A DNA stretch of 7,859 nucleotides from Melioribacteraceae bacterium (GTDB taxonomy: Bacteria > Bacteroidota > Ignavibacteria > Ignavibacteriales > Melioribacteraceae): contig WGAL01000330.1 of assembly GCA_015494845.1 (NCBI GenBank), positions 1 to 7,859 on the forward strand. Direction: 5' to 3'. The position numbers and the translations under genes were made by a program. Positions 1 to 6,477 of this stretch are shown piece by piece (the first letter of the stretch is position 1; each line of letters begins with the position of its first letter). A model generated the notes under the pieces. That model had not been told where the DNA came from and did no database searches. It saw only the letters and a list, made by a program, of their open reading frames with translations.

Positions 1-2
1 CT

Positions 3-359
3 TTAATATTTCATTTCAACCGCGTAACCTTCTTGAACAAGTTTTTCGTTCACGTTAATGTAGCGGTTATTTTCATTTTTAACCCAAATCGTTCCCAAGT
101 ATCTTCCGTACTTGCCTTTTCTGTCTTTTTCGGTTTCCAAGTAAATGTCTTTATCCAAAATCAGTTCGCGTAAGAAATCGCGCGATTTCAAGCCTTCTTC
201 CCGTTCCTTTCCGCGAAGTTCCGGCGCGTTAATTCCTAATAGACGGATTTTCTCTCTTCTCAAAAATGTGTTAAAACCCAAATCTATGTCCACGCGACAA
301 GTATCGCCGTCGTAAACATCAACAACGTGTGCGCGGTAAAAATAAAGTTTCGTTTCCAT
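3..359 (-). CDS. SNase-fold (thermonuclease-like) nuclease, no signal peptide
   Basis: A 118-residue protein of the staphylococcal nuclease (SNase/TNase) family, which hydrolyses phosphodiester bonds in DNA or RNA using Ca2+. Visible motifs: VVDVYDGDT at residues 12-20 (first metal-ligand Asp region), RLLGINAPE at 39-47 (catalytic Arg39 and Glu47), KYGRYLGTIWV at 83-93 (second catalytic Arg, Arg86), and the closing NEKLVQEGYA at 104-113. The length suits a bare SNase domain. I chose the ATG at 359 because a GGGGAG Shine-Dalgarno sequence lies 6 bases upstream. The longer reading starting at 461 would run into the divergent gene and adds 34 residues outside the family. No signal peptide is present with this start, so a cytoplasmic location is inferred, unlike the secreted archetype. 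The position equivalent to staphylococcal Asp40 is Asn44. The family call is secure; the biological substrate is unknown. Confidence 0.9.
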   Translation of the reverse strand: METKLYFYRAHVVDVYDGDTCRVDIDLGFNTFLRREKIRLLGINAPELRGKEREEGLKSRDFLRELILDKDIYLETEKDRKGKYGRYLGTIWVKNENNRYINVNEKLVQEGYAVEMKY

Positions 360-424
360 TTTCTTCTCCCCGTAAATTTTATATTTATTATTTTGTCGGA
401 TAAAAATAAGCAAGGTAAAATAAA
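360..424. promoter_or_regulatory. Divergent intergenic region, probable promoters for both flanking genes
   Basis: These 65 very AT-rich bases separate two divergent start codons, so promoters for both genes should lie here or reach into the neighbouring coding ends. On the minus strand TATAAA (378-383) resembles a -10 box for the nuclease gene, but I find no convincing -35 at good spacing, and the implied leader would be very short. On the plus strand AAGG (412-415) is a weak Shine-Dalgarno 9 bases before the ATG at 425. Promoter function is inferred from geometry only. Confidence 0.35.
366..371 (-). promoter_or_regulatory. Ribosome binding site deciding the nuclease start
   Basis: On the minus strand GGGGAG stands 6 bases before the ATG at 359, within GGGGAGAAGAAA. 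No comparable site precedes the upstream in-frame ATG at 461. This supports the shorter 118-residue start. Confidence 0.7.
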
Positions 425-946
425 ATGAAAAACGTTTTGTTTGCGCTTTTAATTTTTGCAAGCGTTTTGTTCGCGCAACAAGAGCCGGAAAGACATATTT
501 CCGCTAAAATCGGTTTGGGTACAATTAAAAGCAATTCGCCGGAAATAACAAGTTTATCTTTGGGATTGGCTTACGCTTCGACGTTCGGATTTCTTCCTGT
601 TCCATTAAAATTTGAATATCAACTTCACAAGAAAATAGAATATTTTTTCCCTGGCGAATATTACGAACAAACTTATCCTTATTTACAAACGCTCTCGGTT
701 TCCGCCGTGATTTTCGAAAACATTTCTCCGCATTGGTTTTTGGATTTTGATTTGGGACTTGTTTTAATTCACGATAGAGTTTTTGACAACGCGGATACTT
801 TTTCGCAAGGCGTTTCGGTTGATATTTCAGCAGGATATCACGGCGACAATTGGTTGTATTACGTTGGAATCGATTACGGACTCGGCGTAACGCAGCACAA
901 TCCGACTTACACGAATTATTTTTTCAGCTTGAAATACGCATTTTAA
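425..946 (+). CDS. Small predicted outer-membrane beta-barrel protein, function unknown
   Basis: A 173-residue exported protein. It begins with a classic signal peptide: Lys2, a hydrophobic core over residues 4-16, and a probable signal peptidase I cleavage after Ala17 (VLFA before QQ). The mature part alternates polar and hydrophobic/aromatic residues in short stretches, such as SLSLGLAYAST, WFLDFDLGLVLI and WLYYVGIDYGLGV. It ends in FFSLKYAF, with the terminal Phe typical of proteins inserted by the BAM complex. The size suits an eight-stranded barrel of about 155 mature residues. No enzymatic motif is visible and I do not recognise a specific family. It is divergent from the nuclease gene and convergent, with 16 bases between, with the DUF5916 gene, so it is probably transcribed alone. 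Barrel topology is inferred from composition; the signal peptide is directly visible. Confidence 0.75.
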   Translation: MKNVLFALLIFASVLFAQQEPERHISAKIGLGTIKSNSPEITSLSLGLAYASTFGFLPVPLKFEYQLHKKIEYFFPGEYYEQTYPYLQTLSVSAVIFENISPHWFLDFDLGLVLIHDRVFDNADTFSQGVSVDISAGYHGDNWLYYVGIDYGLGVTQHNPTYTNYFFSLKYAF

Positions 947-962
947 TTTGGCGCAATTTACA

Positions 963-3122
963 TTAGAAATAATACAAATATTTGATTTTAATTGTAGCGT
1001 CGCGACTTACCGTTTTCATTGAGGGAAACGCGGTTTCGTAATTTTCGCGTTCTTGCAATTCGTTGTAAGTAAAGTAAATCCAACTTTTCGGCTTGAAATT
1101 ATACGCAAAATAAAATCCGACGAAAAAGCGTTCTTGCCGGTCGGACGAAACGCTGAAAACGTGGTCGGTAAAAACCCGTATTTTCAAATTGTTTACCGGA
1201 ATCAATGAAATAAAAGGACGGGCATTCAACGTTACGTCTTCAATTTCGCCGTTCGGATTTATTTCCGTCCAAGCGTTTGCGCTTGCGCCGACTTCAAGCG
1301 AATGCAAAACCAAATAACTTCCCCGAACTACGCCGGTTAAATAATTCCCGAGATAATCGCGGTAAAAATTATACGTTTTCGAATAAGCGACATATGCAAA
1401 CAAGCCCCACTTAGGCGAAAAGTGCATCCAAATATTTCCGCTAAACTGAAACATATTATAAATTACATCCTTATCCTTTGCTTTGCCGTAAATGCTTTCA
1501 AAACCAATTCCCATTAACTTTCGGAAATTTACTTGTCCGCCAAACGCCAAACCTCTATCCGTATAATCGTCAACTTCTTCATAATTCAAGTAACCGCCGC
1601 CGTAAAAGAACATTTCTTTAATAGAACCGCTCTTAAAGAACCAGCGAGGTCCGGCAACCGCCACTAAATTTCCTGTTCCTTTCCAAGGAACGAAACCGAT
1701 TTTATCAACGTTAAACTTATCGCCGATATATTTCCCTTTAATCATCGCGCCCCAAGTAGAAGCGAATTTATTTACTCCGAAAGAACCGCCGAAACCGTTC
1801 GTAGAATCCGTAAACGACTCGGCAAATTGATAATTAATTTGCCAATCGCTTCCGCGAACCGAGCCGTCAATATCAAAAGCAATGTTAGAACCGTTTTTAT
1901 CGTTTGCCGCAACTACCAATCCGCCAAGCGTTGAATTTTCAAGAATTTGTTTTTTAACTCTCGCAACGCCGAAAAGAGATTTCGGTTCGTTGTACTCGTT
2001 ATCGTAAATCGAATAATTTTTTTCGCCGGTTGCCGCTACCAACGCGCCGTATTCCCAACCGCTTTTTCTGCCGTAAAACTTTCCGCCCAAGATTAGCGGC
2101 ACTTCGTCGCCGTTCGGCAATTTTTTACCGATTCTCCTCGAATAAAATAAGTCAAGCGGTTCGTAATTTCCGCCTTCCGGCTCGAAAATTTCGGTTCCCT
2201 CGATAAAGAATGTTCTTCTTTCGCTGAAATACGTTTCATATCGGGAAATATTATGTTTGAAAGGGTCGGCTTCAATTTGCGCGAAATCCGGATTTATAGT
2301 TAAAGCCAAAGTTAGAGCAGGCGAAGGATTATACAGCGCGTCAAATCCTATATGCGGCGAAGTTTTGTATTTGCCGTTTTCCGTCATTTCGGTTTTTGCG
2401 AGGGCAACCGGATAAAGTTCCAAATTCAGGCTTTCGATTTCCGGCGCGGCGTCGTTCTCAAACATTAACTTTCCGAATTTCGAAATTCTCAAACCTTCGT
2501 GTTCGCTATACTTGCACCAGTAAATATCTTCGGTTTTTGCCAAAATCCACCTGTCGAAATCCAAACCCCACGAGGAGGCTTTTTCGTCGTATTTAATTGA
2601 CTTAAACGGAATTTTCATTTCTACCGCGTAGCCCCAATCATATTGCTTTGCGGCGGCGAACCAAATTCCGTCCCAACTGTAATCTCTGCCGCGACCGTCA
2701 TTTAACATTCTTGCGTCAATTCGCCAACCGGTTGACGAAACCGCGAATTTATACGCGGTTCTTTTGTCGTTAAAAGTATCGAGCATAATCGAAACGAAAT
2801 CGCATTCGGTATCGTCCAGCATTCCGGTTTTGTATTGAGTAACGCCGGCTTTATCGTAAGAGATTATCAGAACATAAAGCGCATCGTTGGAAAACAAAAC
2901 GCGCGCTACGGTTTTTTCCGTCGGGGCTTTACCGTAATACGGACGGAACTGCGTGTAATCGGAAACGGAATCGGCTGAAAACCAAATTTGTTCTATTTCG
3001 CCGTCGATGTTTATTTCTTTATTGATTTTCTTTGCGAGAAGTTTTTTGTTCGAATTATCCTGGGCGAAAATAGAACTAACGAGAAGAAACAAACCGAAAA
3101 TTATAATTGTAAAATTTTTCAT
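963..3122 (-). CDS. CBM9-like / DUF5916 outer-membrane protein
   Basis: A 719-residue exported protein with a signal peptide (hydrophobic residues 5-19, probable cleavage after Ala20, IFA before QD). Residues about 30-215 form a CBM9-like (DOMON-type) beta-sandwich: INIDGEIEQIWFSAD at 38-51, then the WDGIWFAAAKQYDWGYAVEMKIPF region at 150-173. The remainder matches DUF5916, with its hallmark blocks NPDFAQIEADP (277-287), YFSERRTFFIEGTEIF (298-313) and LFYSRRIGKKL (325-335). It continues as a long aromatic-rich, beta-strand-like stretch to the C-terminal KIKYLYYF, consistent with an outer-membrane barrel. The length is within the usual range. The family is often annotated 'carbohydrate binding family 9 domain-containing protein', but no member's substrate can be inferred here. 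The Shine-Dalgarno sequence is weak (AGG about 10 bases upstream). It lies 99 bases downstream of rpe and could be a separate transcript or read-through. Confidence 0.88.
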   Translation of the reverse strand: MKNFTIIIFGLFLLVSSIFAQDNSNKKLLAKKINKEINIDGEIEQIWFSADSVSDYTQFRPYYGKAPTEKTVARVLFSNDALYVLIISYDKAGVTQYKTGMLDDTECDFVSIMLDTFNDKRTAYKFAVSSTGWRIDARMLNDGRGRDYSWDGIWFAAAKQYDWGYAVEMKIPFKSIKYDEKASSWGLDFDRWILAKTEDIYWCKYSEHEGLRISKFGKLMFENDAAPEIESLNLELYPVALAKTEMTENGKYKTSPHIGFDALYNPSPALTLALTINPDFAQIEADPFKHNISRYETYFSERRTFFIEGTEIFEPEGGNYEPLDLFYSRRIGKKLPNGDEVPLILGGKFYGRKSGWEYGALVAATGEKNYSIYDNEYNEPKSLFGVARVKKQILENSTLGGLVVAANDKNGSNIAFDIDGSVRGSDWQINYQFAESFTDSTNGFGGSFGVNKFASTWGAMIKGKYIGDKFNVDKIGFVPWKGTGNLVAVAGPRWFFKSGSIKEMFFYGGGYLNYEEVDDYTDRGLAFGGQVNFRKLMGIGFESIYGKAKDKDVIYNMFQFSGNIWMHFSPKWGLFAYVAYSKTYNFYRDYLGNYLTGVVRGSYLVLHSLEVGASANAWTEINPNGEIEDVTLNARPFISLIPVNNLKIRVFTDHVFSVSSDRQERFFVGFYFAYNFKPKSWIYFTYNELQERENYETAFPSMKTVSRDATIKIKYLYYF

Positions 3123-3221
3123 ACGAGCGCCTAAATTCTCTGAATAAACACAACATTAAGACGATACACAAAGGGAAAAGTTTTAGAATGTTCTTTTACT
3201 GGGAAGAAAAATAGGATGATG

Positions 3222-3905
3222 TTAAGAAAAATTAGCAAACGCGTTTTCGACCGATTTTCTAATCTTTCGCACCGATGCGGCAATATCATTCGAAGCAAAA
3301 ATTGCGCTTCCGGCTACCAGAACATTTGCTCCTGCGCGAACAACATCCGCGGCATTTTCAGCTGAAATTCCGCCGTCAACTTCGAGCAATGCGTCGCTTC
3401 CGGCTTCGTCTAAAAGTTTTCGCGCTCTTTCAATTTTGTTAATTGAGGAAGGAATAAATTTTTGTCCGCCAAAACCAGGATTTACGGACATAATCAAAAG
3501 TAAATCGATAATTCCGGTGACTTCTTCTATTGAATTTAGCGGCGTTGCCGGATTTATGGAAACGCCGGCTTTTGCGCCCAAAGATTTTATTGTGTTTAAG
3601 GTTTTATTTAAATGGGCGCAAACTTCGGCGTGAACCGTTACAATGTTTGCGCCCGCTTCAATAAAATTCGGAATGTAGTTATCCGGATTAGTAATCATCA
3701 AATGAACGTCAAGAGGAAGGCGGGTTATTCTTCTCAATGCTTTTACGATATTCGGACCGAATGTAATATTCGGAACGAAATGTCCGTCCATTACATCAAC
3801 ATGAATAAAATCCGCACCGTTTTCTTCAACGGTTCTGACTTGCTCTTCCAATTTGAGCAAATCCGCGGATAAAATAGACGGAGCTATGTAAATTTGATTT
3901 TGCAT
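3222..3905 (-). CDS. rpe: Ribulose-phosphate 3-epimerase
   Basis: A 227-residue cytoplasmic TIM-barrel enzyme that interconverts D-ribulose 5-phosphate and D-xylulose 5-phosphate in the pentose phosphate pathway. Family motifs are all present: IAPSILSAD (7-15), HVDVMDGHFVPN (35-46), LDVHLMI (65-71), VTVHAE (89-94), MSVNPGFGGQKF (139-150), LEVDGGI (174-180) and VLVAGSAIF near the end (phosphate binding). The metal and catalytic residues His35, Asp37, His68 and Asp177 are intact. The length is typical for the family. Its ATG overlaps the stop codon of the upstream aldolase by one base (TAATG). No good Shine-Dalgarno sequence lies just upstream, so translation is probably coupled to the aldolase by re-initiation. 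No obvious terminator hairpin with a U-run follows the stop. Confidence 0.97.
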   Translation of the reverse strand: MQNQIYIAPSILSADLLKLEEQVRTVEENGADFIHVDVMDGHFVPNITFGPNIVKALRRITRLPLDVHLMITNPDNYIPNFIEAGANIVTVHAEVCAHLNKTLNTIKSLGAKAGVSINPATPLNSIEEVTGIIDLLLIMSVNPGFGGQKFIPSSINKIERARKLLDEAGSDALLEVDGGISAENAADVVRAGANVLVAGSAIFASNDIAASVRKIRKSVENAFANFS

Positions 3906-4828
3906 TAAGCTTTATTCGAACTTCCCAAAACGTTTCTGATTTTTCTTTGAACCATTTCTTTAACCGCTTGGCGAGCAGGTCCCAAGTATTTGCGCGGGTC
4001 AAAGTTTTCAGGATGATCGTGAAACTCTTTTCTGATTACCGCGGTCATTGCAAGACGAATGTCCGTGTCAATATTAATTTTGCAAACGCCCATTTTCGCC
4101 GCTTCGCGCAACATATCTTCCGGAACTCCGCGGGCGCCGCCGATTTTTGCGCCGTATTGATTTGCCATTTCGACAAATTCTTGCGGAACGGAAGAAGAAC
4201 CGTGCAAAACGAGCGGATAACCGGGCAATAATTCCGTGATTTTCGCCAATCTTTCGAAGTCGAGTTTCGGCTCGCCTTTGAATTTATACGCGCCGTGGCT
4301 TGTTCCAATTGCAACTGCAAGCGAATCGCATTTGGTTTTTTCAACGAAATCAACCGCTTGGTTTGGGTCGGTGTAAACGCTGTGTTCCGCCGAAACGTGT
4401 TCTTCAATTCCGGCGAGTTGTCCTAATTCGGCTTCAACCCAAACTCCGCGCTCGTGAGCGTAATCGACGACTTTTTTCGTAAGCGCGACGTTTTCTTCGT
4501 AAGGCAAATGCGAACCGTCAATCATTACGGAAGTAAAACCGCCGTCGATTACCGCTTTGCAGAGTTCGAAACTGTCGCCGTGGTCGAGATGAAGCACAAC
4601 CGGAACGGTTGAATTTTCAACTGCGGCTTCAACCAATTTGATAATGTAATTTTGTCCGGCGTAACTTCTTGCGCCTTTTGAAACTTGCAAAATAACCGGC
4701 GATTTTTCTTCTTCCGCCGCTTCCATAATCCCCTGTACGATTTCCATATTGTTTACGTTAAAAGCTCCGATAGCGTATTTGCCTTCATACGCTTTGTCGA
4801 ACATTTCTTTTGGCGTGCTAAGAGGCAT
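3905..4828 (-). CDS. fba: Class II fructose-1,6-bisphosphate aldolase
   Basis: A 307-residue cytoplasmic metalloenzyme that cleaves fructose 1,6-bisphosphate to dihydroxyacetone phosphate and glyceraldehyde 3-phosphate, and the reverse in gluconeogenesis. LHLDHGDSFE at 79-88 supplies the catalytic Asp82 and Zn ligand His83. EAELGQLAGIEE follows at 132-143 with Glu134. GTSHGAYKFKGEPKLDF at 175-191 carries His178, and LHGSSSVP at 208-215 carries His209. INIDTDIRLA follows, for phosphate/substrate binding. Length and motif spacing resemble the class IIB aldolases of the Helicobacter pylori type, including a similar C-terminal end (LGSSNK here). A strong Shine-Dalgarno AAGGAGAG (4834-4841) stands 5 bases before the ATG, supporting this start. 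It is the first gene of a two-gene operon with rpe, which begins inside its stop codon. Tagatose-bisphosphate specificity cannot be excluded from motifs alone but is less likely. Confidence 0.96.
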   Translation of the reverse strand: MPLSTPKEMFDKAYEGKYAIGAFNVNNMEIVQGIMEAAEEEKSPVILQVSKGARSYAGQNYIIKLVEAAVENSTVPVVLHLDHGDSFELCKAVIDGGFTSVMIDGSHLPYEENVALTKKVVDYAHERGVWVEAELGQLAGIEEHVSAEHSVYTDPNQAVDFVEKTKCDSLAVAIGTSHGAYKFKGEPKLDFERLAKITELLPGYPLVLHGSSSVPQEFVEMANQYGAKIGGARGVPEDMLREAAKMGVCKINIDTDIRLAMTAVIRKEFHDHPENFDPRKYLGPARQAVKEMVQRKIRNVLGSSNKA

Positions 4829-4869
4829 AACGACTCTCCTTTATTTTTATTGAATGAATAATCAAAAAT

Positions 4870-4888
4870 ACGAAAATTTATTTTTCGT
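4870..4888. repeat. Perfect AT-rich inverted repeat upstream of fba
   Basis: A seven-base arm ACGAAAA (4870-4876) is matched by TTTTCGT (4882-4888) around the loop TTTAT. It lies about 40 bases upstream of the fba start codon. It could be an operator half-site pair or a weak leader hairpin, and in such AT-rich sequence chance is also plausible. Confidence 0.35.
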
Positions 4889-4969
4889 TAGGTAAGTAAA
4901 ATAAGGAATTTTAAGCAATACTGAATTGACGCAGACAACATTTTTGGAAAGAAAACAAACTCGTTACTC

Positions 4970-4984
4970 TCCGCCATTGGCGGA
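4970..4984 (-). terminator. Possible GC-rich hairpin downstream of tRNA-Leu
   Basis: TCCGCC (4970-4975) and GGCGGA (4979-4984) form a perfect 6-bp stem with a 3-base loop. It begins 24 bases beyond the tRNA 3' end in the direction of transcription. The sequence after it on the minus strand (GAGTAACGAGTTTGTTTT) becomes T-rich only after about 10 bases. It is therefore a poor intrinsic terminator and may instead be a processing or repeat element. Confidence 0.3.
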
Positions 4985-5008
4985 ACGCATCACTCGTCAC
5001 AAGAATCG

Positions 5009-5092
5009 TGCCCGGAGGGGGACTCGAACCCCCACTGGCTTATGCCAACTAGACCCTGAACCTAGCGCGTCTACCAATTCCGCCATCCGGGC
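5009..5092 (-). tRNA. tRNA-Leu, anticodon CAG
   Basis: An 84-nucleotide tRNA that decodes CUG leucine codons. The acceptor stem GCCCGGA pairs perfectly with TCCGGGC, and the discriminator base is A as expected for leucine. The D-loop region AATTGGTAGAC contains the GG pair. The anticodon stem CTAGG/TCTAG holds the loop TTCAGGG, with CAG at 5056-5058. A class II variable arm (TGGC ATAA GCCA) follows, which together with the anticodon identifies leucine. The T-arm is GGGGG TTCGAGT CCCCC with a perfect 5-bp stem. The 3' CCA is not encoded (CGA follows), so it must be added by a CCA-adding tRNA nucleotidyltransferase. It lies between ftsZ and fba on the same strand. Confidence 0.97.
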
Positions 5093-5098
5093 AAAATT

Positions 5099-5147
5099 AG
5101 AGCGGTAAATTTAACAAAAATTTATCAAATAGTTGTATTTCCGCTCT
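5099..5147 (-). terminator. Inverted repeat between ftsZ and tRNA-Leu, possible ftsZ terminator
   Basis: AGAGCGG (5099-5105) pairs with CCGCTCT (5141-5147). After one bulged base, AAAT (5107-5110) pairs with ATTT (5137-5140), giving an 11-bp interrupted stem around a 26-base AT-rich loop. In the ftsZ direction it begins about 30 bases after the stop codon and is flanked by A-run and T-rich sequence (AATTTT). The large loop makes it a weak candidate for an intrinsic terminator. In the opposite direction the arm is followed by four to five T. Confidence 0.35.
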
Positions 5148-5177
5148 TTTTCGCCACAACAAAAATTTTAGTCCGAC

Positions 5178-6455
5178 TTAATCCATTATCATTTTTAAGA
5201 AACTGGAACTATCGGAATATTCCTCTTTCTTCTTTTCTTTTTTGTCGGATTTATCGAACGTTTCCAAATCGCTTTCGTAATCAAGGTCGCTTGATGCACT
5301 TGAAACGGAAAATGTATCATTGCCAAAATCTAATTCTTCTTGCGGTATAGCAACAGTATCGTCAAATAAACTGTCCTGCTGGATGTTTTTTGTTGCAACC
5401 GTATTTTTTGGCTCTGTTTTGGTATTTGAAATTATCTCGCGAGTATTTATGCCGCTAACGGACGAATTATCGTCAAAACCGGTAGCGATTACCGTGTAAG
5501 AAACGAAATCCGCCATATCTTCTTTAACGACCCACCCGAAAATAATATCCGCGTCTTCTCCTACGGCGTCCGTAATTACTCGGTTGCCTGCTTGAATTTC
5601 GTCCATTGTCAAATCGGAAGAACCGGTAATATTTAGCAGAACCTTTTTAGCGCCTTTTATGCTCATTCCTTCAAGCAACGGCGAGGAAATCGCTTTTTGC
5701 GCCGCTTCGACCGCGCGATTTTCGCCGTTTGCGGAACCGCGTCCCATCAACGCTTTGCCGGAAAGACTCATTACTCTGCGAACGTCGGCGAAATCCACGT
5801 TAATTATTCCGCGAATTGTAATAATATCCGCGATACCTTGTGTCGCTTCGAGCAATACTTCGTTCGGTTTTGCGAAAGCTTCGTTTGCGGATGTCGCGCT
5901 TGTAAGATTTTTCAACAATCTGTCGTTCGGAATTACAATTAAACTGTCAACGAATTTATTCAGTTCTTTTATTCCTTCTTTTGCGTTGTTCATTCGTTGT
6001 TTGCCTTCCCAACTGAACGGCTCGGTAACAACAGCAACTACAAGTGCGCCAAGACTTTTCGCTTCCTCGGCGATTACAGGCGCCGCGCCTGTTCCTGTTC
6101 CACCGCCCATTCCTGCGGTAATAAATACCATATCGCTGTCTTCGAGTAATTTTCGCAAATCTTCCCGATTTTCTTCGATTGCCTTTTTACCTACTGTCGG
6201 GTCGGCTCCTGCGCCGAGTCCGCGCGTAATGCTTTTGCCGATTTGAAGTTTTTTGTCGGCTAAACTTGCTTCGAGAACTTGAGCGTCGGTGTTTACCGCG
6301 ATATATTCAACGCCTTTTAAACCGCGTTTAATCATATAATCAACGGCGTTGCAACCACCGCCTCCGACGCCTATTACTTTTAAGTTTGCGGAAAGTCTTA
6401 CTTTATCCCTTTCCTCAGGCGCTAAGGTAATGCTGAATTTTCTTTTGTTTTCCAT
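5178..6455 (-). CDS. ftsZ: Cell division protein FtsZ
   Basis: A 425-residue tubulin-like GTPase that polymerises into the Z ring on the inner face of the cytoplasmic membrane. The nucleotide-binding loop VIGVGGGGCNAV is at 27-38, the tubulin signature GGGTGTG at 117-123, the GKQRMNNAKEGI segment at 151-162, and the T7 catalytic loop NVDFADVR at 219-226, so GTPase residues are intact. The globular domain ends near residue 330. A low-complexity acidic, Ser-rich and then Lys-rich linker follows, ending in SSSFLKMIMD. That end is only a loose match to the usual D-I-P-x-F/Y-L-R FtsA-binding peptide. I chose the ATG at 6455 because AAGGAGGA precedes it directly; an in-frame ATG at 6491 would add 12 residues and overlap ftsA. 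The gene follows ftsA by 22 bases in an ftsQ-ftsA-ftsZ operon. Confidence 0.98.
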   Translation of the reverse strand: MENKRKFSITLAPEERDKVRLSANLKVIGVGGGGCNAVDYMIKRGLKGVEYIAVNTDAQVLEASLADKKLQIGKSITRGLGAGADPTVGKKAIEENREDLRKLLEDSDMVFITAGMGGGTGTGAAPVIAEEAKSLGALVVAVVTEPFSWEGKQRMNNAKEGIKELNKFVDSLIVIPNDRLLKNLTSATSANEAFAKPNEVLLEATQGIADIITIRGIINVDFADVRRVMSLSGKALMGRGSANGENRAVEAAQKAISSPLLEGMSIKGAKKVLLNITGSSDLTMDEIQAGNRVITDAVGEDADIIFGWVVKEDMADFVSYTVIATGFDDNSSVSGINTREIISNTKTEPKNTVATKNIQQDSLFDDTVAIPQEELDFGNDTFSVSSASSDLDYESDLETFDKSDKKEKKKEEYSDSSSFLKMIMD

Positions 6456-6459
6456 AAAT

Positions 6460-6465
6460 CCTCCT
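6460..6465 (-). promoter_or_regulatory. Ribosome binding site deciding the ftsZ start
   Basis: A perfect AGGAGG on the minus strand, 4 bases before the ATG at 6455 and inside the 22-base gap after ftsA. It is the strongest Shine-Dalgarno in the window, fitting the high FtsZ level cells need. It rules against the upstream ATG at 6491. Confidence 0.85.
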
Positions 6466-6477
6466 TGTTGTGGCGTT

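Larger units (their letters stand above)
4829..5008 (-). promoter_or_regulatory. Leader/promoter region of fba-rpe with an AT-rich hairpin
   Basis: These 180 bases between fba and the tRNA gene hold no credible gene. Next to fba is its Shine-Dalgarno sequence. Further up is a perfect 7-bp inverted repeat, ACGAAAA (4870-4876) and TTTTCGT (4882-4888), with a 5-base loop. Nearer the tRNA is a GC-rich 6-bp inverted repeat at 4970-4984. I find no convincing -35/-10 pair on the minus strand, so the fba promoter is inferred to lie here only because the tRNA and fba are unlikely to share processing of a single coding message. Confidence 0.35.

Noticed and set aside
360..461. A 34-residue N-terminal extension of the nuclease starting at 461
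   Set aside because: It overlaps the start of the divergent barrel gene, has no ribosome site, and adds non-family sequence, whereas the ATG at 359 has GGGGAG at good spacing.
3123..3221. Possible terminator or promoter between rpe and the DUF5916 gene
   Set aside because: Only a weak 5-bp pairing (TTCTT/AAGAA) without a U-run, and no convincing promoter boxes of either the sigma-70 or the Bacteroidota TAnnTTTG type.
4045..4407. A 120-codon minus-strand frame within fba
   Set aside because: It is an out-of-frame reading of the aldolase. The aldolase frame carries all catalytic motifs intact, so it is not a frameshift product.
4926..5108. A plus-strand 60-codon open frame
   Set aside because: Its middle is the antisense of the tRNA-Leu gene, giving the familiar false peptide RGTRTPTG. 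No ribosome site or family match supports it.
5659..6246. A 195-codon plus-strand open frame inside ftsZ
   Set aside because: It is antisense to the conserved FtsZ GTPase domain, low-complexity (rich in Ser, Ala, Ile, Pro), and without a ribosome site. It is a codon-bias shadow.
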